Below are positions 1-4,417 of a stretch of 5,872 nt of DNA, piece by piece. Within the stretch, counting starts at the first letter, position 1. Every line of letters starts with the position of its first letter. The notes under the pieces were generated by a model, which was not told the DNA's origin, searched no databases, and saw only the letters and a list, made by a program, of their open reading frames with translations. Origin of the DNA: an uncultured Ruminococcus sp. (GTDB taxonomy: Bacteria > Bacillota > Clostridia > Oscillospirales > Ruminococcaceae); assembly GCA_947167535.1 (NCBI GenBank), contig CAMVIL010000099.1, forward strand, positions 1 to 5,872. The letters run 5' to 3'. A program made the translations under genes and the position numbers.

Positions 1-432
1 CTTGATCTCGGTGTCGCAGCGGTCGGCTTCGCGGTAGATCCTTGATTCCCCCAAGCCGTGGTCAGCGGCGGCGCGCCTTTCATAGAAGCCGCCCTGAGTG
101 AAGGGGGTAAAGCTTAACGTCCAGTCTCCGCCGTTGTCGGAGAAAAGGATCGAATCGTCCGACTGTTCCGCGGTGACTCCTGGAGGCACCTGAAATGACA
201 GTCCCTGCTCTTCAAAGCTCTGCTCCTCAAGAGGCAGAGTGCCCGTCTCGGGCGGGATGGGCAGTTCGTATATAAGCGCGTTGTCGAGAGGCTTTTCTTC
301 AACATAGTCGTCGTCAACGACGGGGGCAGTCTGAGACTGAGTGCCGTCCTTATCGGTCTTCTTGCCGCAGCCGGTAAGTGCCGAGCCGAAAACCATTATT
401 ATAGCAAGCGTGAGAGCCAGCTTCTTCTTCAT
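1..432 (-). CDS. Putative lipoprotein, N-terminal part (3' end outside window)
   Basis: An open frame of 144 codons starts at ATG (430-432) and reaches the left edge without a stop, so only the N-terminus is present. The protein begins MKKK, followed by a hydrophobic stretch (residues 5-19) and a lipobox L19-T20-G21-C22, which predicts cleavage by signal peptidase II and lipid attachment at Cys22 on the outer face of the membrane. The next 60 or so residues (K, D, T, Q, S, then E/P-rich) look like a flexible tether. A more structured region begins near residue 98 (GGDWTLSFTPF). The start is supported by GGAGG at 441-445, 8 nt upstream, and by a promoter further upstream. I do not recognise the mature domain; a surface lipoprotein or solute-binding component is possible but unsupported. 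The lipoprotein call is strong and the function is unknown. Confidence 0.85.
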   Translation of the reverse strand, partial: MKKKLALTLAIIMVFGSALTGCGKKTDKDGTQSQTAPVVDDDYVEEKPLDNALIYELPIPPETGTLPLEEQSFEEQGLSFQVPPGVTAEQSDDSILFSDNGGDWTLSFTPFTQGGFYERRAAADHGLGESRIYREADRCDTEIK

Positions 433-479
433 GATCTATTCCTCCGTATGGCAGCATACTTTCTGATATACTATTATAC

Positions 480-508
480 TATATATAAAGGCGGTTTTCA
501 AGTGTCAA
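480..508 (-). promoter_or_regulatory. Sigma-A-type promoter for the lipoprotein gene
   Basis: Read on the minus strand, a perfect TTGACA -35 box (503-508) is followed after 17 nt by TATATA (480-485). An alternative -10, TATAGT at 478-483, would give 19-nt spacing, and TATAAT at 473-478 is too far (24 nt). The transcript would start about 40 nt before the ATG at 432. It points away from the promoter at 538-566, making this a divergent promoter region. Confidence 0.6.
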
Positions 509-537
509 AATGCACAAAGGGAAAAACGACCGCGGGC

Positions 538-566
538 TTGCATTTCCCGATGGTCGGTGATATAAT
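538..566 (+). promoter_or_regulatory. Sigma-A-type promoter for the DraG-like gene
   Basis: TTGCAT (538-543) and a consensus TATAAT (561-566) are separated by exactly 17 nt. They sit about 60 nt upstream of the ATG at 627, leaving a leader of roughly 55 nt. The -35 variant TTGCAT is the same one used by the surface-protein promoter at 1923. Confidence 0.65.
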
Positions 567-579
567 AGAAACAGAAAGT

Positions 580-594
580 CTTGCTTTGCAAGCA
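580..594 (+). repeat. Short inverted repeat in the leader of the DraG-like gene
   Basis: CTTGC (580-584) and GCAAG (588-592) form a perfect inverted repeat around TTT. The same bases can also pair in a shifted register as TGCTT (582-586) with AAGCA (590-594). It lies just downstream of the expected transcription start, where an operator or leader hairpin would act. It is short enough to be chance. Confidence 0.25.
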
Positions 595-626
595 TTGTCA
601 TTGGATCAATAAAAGGAGAGGTCGGT

Positions 627-1451
627 ATGTGGGGTGCAATCATTGGTGATATGGTCGGGGCGTCCTTTGCGGGGAAGCTCAACAACAATTACCGCTTCGA
701 GACTGCGGAGCATTTCGGCGGGTACACCGTCAACACGCTGCTTGTCACGGCACTTGAGGAGTACCTGAGTTACGCTCCCACGCCGCCAAGCGGCAGGATA
801 GCCGTGAAGCTCGCCGAGCGCGAGATCGGAGGGATACAGAAGAAATATCTCCAGAGGAGTGCCGGACTGTGCGACGAGCCTAGAAAAAGATGGATCTCCT
901 CGGCGGGACTCAGAAGGACTATCTCTGTAGGTGCTTTTGCTCCCGTGCTTGCGCTGCCGCTGGCGGTGGTGTGCGACGACGTTGAGCAAGCTGCCGAACG
1001 CGCGGAGCAGACCTGCGCCTATATCAGCGACTGCGCCGAGAGCAGAGAAGCTGCAAGGGCGGGTGCGGTGCTGCTGTATTCTCTGATGCACGGCATCGAC
1101 AAGACCGAGCTGAACGAGATATGCGAGCCTTTCTGCGGCTTTGCACCCGAAGTACCCTATGCCGAGATACAGGAGACCCTCTCCGAAGGCGGGGGCGTTC
1201 GCGAATATGTTCAGGGAGCCGTTGCGGCACTGGTCAAGTCCTACGATTTTGACAGCGCTGTAAGATTCGCAGCCGCACTCGGCAGAGAGCCGCAGACTGT
1301 CTGCGCACTGGCGGGAGCTATGGCTGAGGCGTATTATAAGGACATACCGACGGAACTTGCCGAAAAAGCAATGAACGGGCTGGAGATACACGAGAGAACA
1401 AAGGTTAAAAATTTTATGAAAAAAACTGAGGGAAAATACTTGACAAAATAA
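627..1451 (+). CDS. ADP-ribosylglycohydrolase (DraG)-fold protein, probable pseudoenzyme
   Basis: The 274-residue protein starts MWGAIIGDMVGASF, which matches the N-terminal signature of the DraG/ARH ADP-ribosylglycohydrolase family. Its C-terminal half follows the family pattern closely: DFDSAVRFAAALG (208-219) then AGAMAEAYYKDIP (229-241). Active members bind two Mg ions through a TDDT motif near residue 35 and a GGD(S/T)DT motif late in the protein, and remove ADP-ribose from proteins or small molecules. Here these read T34-V-N-T37 and G219-R-E-P-Q-T224, and the usual HNHPEG segment is SDCAES (134-139). With at least four metal-ligand aspartates replaced, hydrolase activity is unlikely; ADP-ribose binding or a structural role is possible. 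The length fits the family, so this is not a truncated gene. ATG 627 is preceded by AAAGGAGAGG (611-620). The gene is monocistronic unless read through into rnpB. Fold confidence is high; loss of activity is inferred. Confidence 0.8.
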   Translation: MWGAIIGDMVGASFAGKLNNNYRFETAEHFGGYTVNTLLVTALEEYLSYAPTPPSGRIAVKLAEREIGGIQKKYLQRSAGLCDEPRKRWISSAGLRRTISVGAFAPVLALPLAVVCDDVEQAAERAEQTCAYISDCAESREAARAGAVLLYSLMHGIDKTELNEICEPFCGFAPEVPYAEIQETLSEGGGVREYVQGAVAALVKSYDFDSAVRFAAALGREPQTVCALAGAMAEAYYKDIPTELAEKAMNGLEIHERTKVKNFMKKTEGKYLTK

Positions 1452-1468
1452 CGTCATGATGTTATAAT
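1440..1468 (+). promoter_or_regulatory. Consensus sigma-A promoter of rnpB
   Basis: TTGACA (1440-1445), a 17-nt spacer and TATAAT (1463-1468) match the sigma-A consensus at all twelve positions. The -35 box lies inside the last codons of the DraG-like gene (stop at 1449-1451). Transcription would begin about 7-8 nt after the -10, which coincides with the 5' strand of RNase P helix P1 at 1476. A maximal promoter fits a constitutively needed stable RNA. Confidence 0.9.
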
Positions 1469-1475
1469 AAACAAA

Positions 1476-1818
1476 GTGAGTCGGATATACGGCAGCGGCG
1501 CGGTATTACGCGCTGAGGAAAGTCCGAGCATCGCAGAGCAGGATAGTTGATAACGTCAACCGAGGGTGACCTCCGAGCTAGTGCAACAGAAATATACCGC
1601 CTTATAATAAGGTAAGGGTGGAAAGGCGAGGTAAGAGCTCACCGGGGCAGTCGTGAGGCTGCTGCCATGTAAACCTTATCCGATGCAACGCCAATGGCGG
1701 CGGCGCAGACAATGGCTGCTCGTCAGTCTGCACACCGTAGGCGGCTGGAGCTGTGCGGCGACGTACAGCCAAGATAGATTGCCGTACACGACAAAACTCG
1801 GCTTACAGTTCGGCTCAC
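1476..1818 (+). ncRNA. rnpB: RNase P RNA component, type A-like
   Basis: This is the catalytic RNA of RNase P, which removes 5' leaders from tRNA precursors. The conserved core is plain to read: GAGGAAAGTCCGAGC (1515-1529), GAGGTAAGAGC (in 1621-1640), TAAACC then ATGCAA-CGCCAA (around 1670-1693), GTAGGCGGCTGGAG (1737-1750), AGATAGATTGCC (1772-1783) and ACAAAACTCGGCTTA (1791-1805). Pairings support the ends: P1 is GTGAGTCGGA (1476-1485) with TTCGGCTCAC (1809-1818), 10 bp including two G-U pairs. P2 is TACGGCA (1488-1494) with TGCCGTA (1780-1786), 7 bp. P3 is GCGCG (1498-1502) with CGCGC (1509-1513). A P16-like stem, GCAGAC/GTCTGC, argues for type A. The length of about 343 nt is normal. The L15 region reads CCGTAGG where E. 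coli has GGGUAGG. The mature 3' end may extend a few bases past 1818. Confidence 0.95.
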
Positions 1819-1831
1819 ACCCAGAAATGGG

Positions 1832-1913
1832 AAGTTCGGCAGCAAAATTAGTGTATTGTTATTAATTTTGAACAGAGATTGAACATTTAATTGTTATAAA
1901 TGCCGAATTTTTT
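1832..1913 (+). terminator. Likely long-looped terminator or branched trailer after rnpB
   Basis: AAGTTCGGCA (1832-1841) pairs with TGCCGAATTT (1901-1910), 10 bp with one G-U, and runs directly into six Ts (1908-1913). The roughly 59-nt loop holds a second AT-rich stem, CAAAATTA (1843-1850) with TAATTTTG (1863-1870). The folded RNA would therefore be branched rather than a simple hairpin. No other terminator-like structure lies between rnpB and the promoter of the next operon, which starts 10 bases later. A tiny CCCA/TGGG hairpin (1820-1831) precedes it. Confidence 0.5.
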
Positions 1914-1922
1914 AAAAAACAG

Positions 1923-1951
1923 TTGCATATTGCATCGAAAGATGCTATAAT
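1923..1951 (+). promoter_or_regulatory. Extended -10 promoter of the surface protein-sortase operon
   Basis: TTGCAT (1923-1928) is followed after 17 nt by TATAAT (1946-1951), with TG at 1943-1944 giving an extended -10 (TGCTATAAT). A second TTGCAT at 1930-1935 is spaced only 10 nt away and is not expected to work. The start site would fall near 1958, giving a leader of about 40 nt. The first gene looks highly expressed, and this strong promoter fits that. Confidence 0.75.
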
Positions 1952-1967
1952 AAATCATGTAAATATA

Positions 1968-1983
1968 GATTCTATGGAGAATC
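1968..1983 (+). promoter_or_regulatory. Leader hairpin abutting the ribosome binding site
   Basis: GATTCT (1968-1973) and AGAATC (1978-1983) form a perfect 6-bp stem around ATGG. The stem ends exactly where the AGGAGG ribosome site (1984-1989) begins. It could stabilise the mRNA or modulate ribosome access for the surface-protein gene. The stem is modest and could be coincidental. Confidence 0.4.
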
Positions 1984-1997
1984 AGGAGGAAAATGAC

Positions 1998-2660
1998 ATG
2001 AAAGTATTAAAAGTTTTATCTGCAAGCGCAATTGCTGCAGCAGTAGCAGCAGCAGTAACAGTACCCGCATCCGCAGCAACTACATACAAGGATGTAATTG
2101 AAGCAACTAAGGCTTGCGGCGTACAGGCTCACAACGTTCAGCAGCTGGAGAACTTCCTTGAGGCTAACGATTCTTATTTTACTTCTGATGAGTACGATGA
2201 GATGGTAGCTGATATGGAGAATATCCGCGACACTTATGTAATCCCTGCAGCTAAGGCAGCTGGTCTTCCTACCGATGACCTCGCTTCCCTGACTGAGGAT
2301 GAGAAGATCCTGATCGGTCGTCAGTGGTCTGATGCTGATAAGGAAGCAATCTGCAATGACCTTATCGAGCTCGGTGCTGACTATGATGTAACCGTTACCA
2401 TCACCAAGGCTTCTGAGAGCCACTATGATGTTGTTGCTACCATCAACAAGACCGACAGCAACGATTCTAACGATTTTAACAACTCTGGCAGCTCTTCCAG
2501 CTCCAGCACTACTGACTCCACCAAGAAGGACTCTGCAGTTGCTCCTTCCGGCGGCGTTATGAAGGCTGGTTCCAACGCTACTGCTATCGCTTTCGGCGGC
2601 ATCGCTACTCTGCTTGCTGCTACCGGTATCGTTGTAGTTGCTAAGAAGAACAAGGAATAA
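1998..2660 (+). CDS. Secreted surface protein with C-terminal membrane/wall anchor; candidate sortase substrate
   Basis: The 220-residue protein has a signal peptide (MKVLKVL, an Ala-rich core, likely cleavage after ASA at 26) and an extracellular domain of about 125 residues. That domain is acidic in its first part and has two cysteines (C40, C119) that could form a disulfide. A Ser/Asn/Asp-rich linker follows (about 153-180). The C-terminus has a hydrophobic span (about 194-215) and the tail KKNKE. This is the layout of a cell-wall sorting signal, but no LPXTG is present; the nearest fit is V181-A-P-S-G185, nine residues before the span. The start at ATG 1998 is fixed by AGGAGG at 1984-1989 (8-nt gap) and by the signal peptide. 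An earlier in-frame TTG at 1923 falls in the promoter. Codons are unusually uniform (GCT, GTT, AAG), suggesting strong expression. A sortase gene follows after 27 nt. The function of the extracellular domain is not recognised. Confidence 0.88.
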   Translation: MKVLKVLSASAIAAAVAAAVTVPASAATTYKDVIEATKACGVQAHNVQQLENFLEANDSYFTSDEYDEMVADMENIRDTYVIPAAKAAGLPTDDLASLTEDEKILIGRQWSDADKEAICNDLIELGADYDVTVTITKASESHYDVVATINKTDSNDSNDFNNSGSSSSSSTTDSTKKDSAVAPSGGVMKAGSNATAIAFGGIATLLAATGIVVVAKKNKE

Positions 2661-2687
2661 TTCCTGAATATTACGGAGTGATCAATA

Positions 2688-3440
2688 ATGAGCAATCATA
2701 AGTCCGGACATTCTTCCGGTCATGGGGCTCATCACAGACATTCATCGTCAAATAGGGTGTTGAGGACAATTACATTTGTTCTCACACCTTTTTTGGTTCT
2801 GATGATAGTTTGCGGTGCGCTCACTCTTGCGCTGTACAAGCCTTTTTACACCGTCAAGCCTATGCTCGATATAGTCTTTGACGCTAAGGGTGCGGACAGC
2901 GATAATCTGCTTAATCTCGTCGATTCCGATTTCAGCCTTGAGGACAGACATAAGGCTGAGAGAGTGGTCGTTGACGACGATACTAAGCAGGAGCATACTA
3001 TGCTTTATCCTTATTACGGAGACAAGTATGCTACCCTCAACTGCAAGAATGCAGGCATGAATGATATCCCTGTTTACTGCGGTACCGACTCGGCTAACCT
3101 TGAAAAGGGAGCCGCCTGGTTCAACGGCTCGGTCTATATCGGTCACAAGGGCAATGTCGTAATCGCAGGTCATAATCACACCTACTTTTTCAATCTCCCT
3201 AAGTGCGAGATCGGCGATATCGTTACTCTTGAGACCTCTTATGTCAAGCAGACCTACATTATCACCCAGCGCGAGGTCTTCCACGAGACCGATCTTACCT
3301 ACATCAGACCTACCGAGGACGACAGGCTTACCATGTACACCTGCTGGAACAACGGCAGACTGGGTATGAGTAAGTACAGACTCGCGATAATCTGCGAGCT
3401 TACCGAACGTGAGTGGAAGGATGTGAAAGAGAAGAAGTGA
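2688..3440 (+). CDS. Sortase family transpeptidase, membrane-anchored
   Basis: The 250-residue protein has a short cytoplasmic tail with six histidines (4-18), one membrane helix (about 28-50), a spacer, and a sortase catalytic domain from about residue 125 to 237. All three sortase catalytic residues are visible: H162 in AGHNHTYFFNL, C219 in LTMYTCWN (the TLxTC motif), and R231 in SKYRLAII. Sortases cut a surface protein at a C-terminal sorting motif, form a thioacyl intermediate through the Cys, and transfer the protein to peptidoglycan or another protein. The class is uncertain: the N-terminal anchor and size fit class C, D or E-like enzymes, and I see no class C lid motif. ATG 2688 is preceded by GGAG at 2675-2678. 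The gene lies between the anchored surface protein, its likely substrate, and an overlapping membrane-protein gene. Additional cysteines (C119, C131, C173, C236) are not part of the usual active site. Confidence 0.92.
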   Translation: MSNHKSGHSSGHGAHHRHSSSNRVLRTITFVLTPFLVLMIVCGALTLALYKPFYTVKPMLDIVFDAKGADSDNLLNLVDSDFSLEDRHKAERVVVDDDTKQEHTMLYPYYGDKYATLNCKNAGMNDIPVYCGTDSANLEKGAAWFNGSVYIGHKGNVVIAGHNHTYFFNLPKCEIGDIVTLETSYVKQTYIITQREVFHETDLTYIRPTEDDRLTMYTCWNNGRLGMSKYRLAIICELTEREWKDVKEKK

Positions 3441-4345
3441 AAAAGCTTTATCACTATCCTGCAATGATGATACTCTCGTTCTTTGCAGTAATAATTCTGA
3501 TCGTTTTTGAGGCGGCGATGTTCGTTGAGACGGTTGTCTTCAAGCCTGCGCTTTATTCCGAGGCTATCGGGCGCAAGGCGGTCATCAACGCTGTCTATGA
3601 CGATCTTGAGATCTATTTCACACAGTTCTCCGCGCCTACGGGTATTCCTTCCGAGGTGTTTATCGATCCGATAAACAAGGACGACATCTCTCAGTCGGCG
3701 TTTGATCTGCTGTCCGATTCTCTCGCCTACCTCACCGACAAGAACGCTCCCAAGCCTGAGATCAAGTATGATTTCAAGCCCTTTGAGGACAGCGTAGTCG
3801 GGTATATCGAGGACTACTCTGAACGCAATAACATCGAAAAGGACGAGGACTACTACAACCTTATAGACAACACGGTGTCTACTGGTGAGGGTCAGATCAG
3901 ACATCACCTTGACGTCATGATGCTCTATCAGCTGTCCAACAGCAAATACGGCGAGGTCATGCACAATAAGTCGGGGTATATCCGCATGATAATGTTCGGC
4001 TCCGCGGGTGTGCTGGCGCTCATCGCGATCCTTATGTTCGTCGTTGACCGCAATCATATCAGAGACCTGACCTACTGGGTGGGTATGGTGATCGCTGTTT
4101 CGGCTGTGATCCTGCTGATACCCTGCACCTACCTGAACAAGATCAATTACTTTAGCACTTTCTTCGTTCGGTCGCCGCACATTTATCTTACGGTGACGGG
4201 CGTTTTCCAGACCATGCTCAACATGATTATCTACTTCGAGACCGTCATGCTGATAATCGGTCTGATACTGATCGTGCTCACAATCGTGATCCATATGCTT
4301 TACGTGAGCTACAGGCGCTCGAAGCATGATCGCGAAAGAGATTGA
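3437..4345 (+). CDS. Four-helix membrane protein with large extracytoplasmic domain, unknown function
   Basis: I do not recognise the family. The 302-residue protein (from GTG 3437, MKKLYHYP) has four predicted membrane helices at about 9-30, 183-203, 211-231 and 264-288. A 150-residue, mostly acidic extracytoplasmic region lies between helices 1 and 2. The basic residues (KK at the N-terminus, DRNHIRD between helices 2 and 3, YRRSKHDRERD at the end) all fall on the cytoplasmic side, so the topology is self-consistent. The GTG overlaps the sortase stop by 4 nt (GTGA), implying translational coupling. An in-frame GTG at 3413 would add eight residues (MEGCEREE), giving a less natural N-terminus. 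Tight coupling to a sortase suggests a partner role in anchoring, substrate presentation or envelope sensing, which is inference from context only. A strong terminator follows 10 nt after the stop. Confidence 0.85.
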   Translation: MKKLYHYPAMMILSFFAVIILIVFEAAMFVETVVFKPALYSEAIGRKAVINAVYDDLEIYFTQFSAPTGIPSEVFIDPINKDDISQSAFDLLSDSLAYLTDKNAPKPEIKYDFKPFEDSVVGYIEDYSERNNIEKDEDYYNLIDNTVSTGEGQIRHHLDVMMLYQLSNSKYGEVMHNKSGYIRMIMFGSAGVLALIAILMFVVDRNHIRDLTYWVGMVIAVSAVILLIPCTYLNKINYFSTFFVRSPHIYLTVTGVFQTMLNMIIYFETVMLIIGLILIVLTIVIHMLYVSYRRSKHDRERD

Positions 4346-4354
4346 TATAATAAC

Positions 4355-4389
4355 AACGTCCCGCTGACGCTTGGTCGGCGGGACGTTTT
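4355..4389 (+). terminator. Strong intrinsic terminator, probably bidirectional
   Basis: AACGTCCCGCTGAC (4355-4368) pairs with GTCGGCGGGACGTT (4374-4387), a 14-bp stem with one G-U pair and loop GCTTG. It is followed by Ts (4386-4389), then CTGTT. It ends the surface protein-sortase operon. The minus-strand helicase gene ends at 4418 and would meet the same hairpin followed by a T-rich GTTATTATAT, so the element probably serves both convergent transcripts. Confidence 0.9.
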
Positions 4390-4417
4390 CTGTTGCCATG
4401 TTAAGTGCAGGCGTATG

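Noticed and set aside
606..1457. A 283-codon minus-strand open frame opposite the DraG-like gene
   Set aside because: The plus-strand frame has a clear family match, ribosome site and promoter. The minus frame has no family-like sequence and arises from the codon bias of the real gene.
1653..1865. A 70-codon plus-strand open frame inside the RNase P RNA
   Set aside because: It lies almost wholly within conserved rnpB structure and lacks a ribosome site.
1923..1997. An upstream TTG start that would add 25 residues to the surface protein
   Set aside because: TTG 1923 is the -35 box, the extension hides the signal peptide, and the AGGAGG fits only ATG 1998.
2034..2060. GCAGCA-type triplet repeat as a possible unstable microsatellite
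   Set aside because: It encodes the Ala/Val core of the signal peptide and is interrupted by other codons, so it is explained by protein composition.
2748..3464. A 238-codon minus-strand open frame opposite the sortase
   Set aside because: It is antisense to a gene with intact catalytic motifs, and the translation resembles no known protein.
3299..4399. A 366-codon minus-strand open frame opposite the membrane protein
   Set aside because: The predicted protein is His/Asp-rich with no hydrophobic or domain pattern. The plus frame has coherent membrane topology and operon context, and the minus frame would run through the terminator hairpin.
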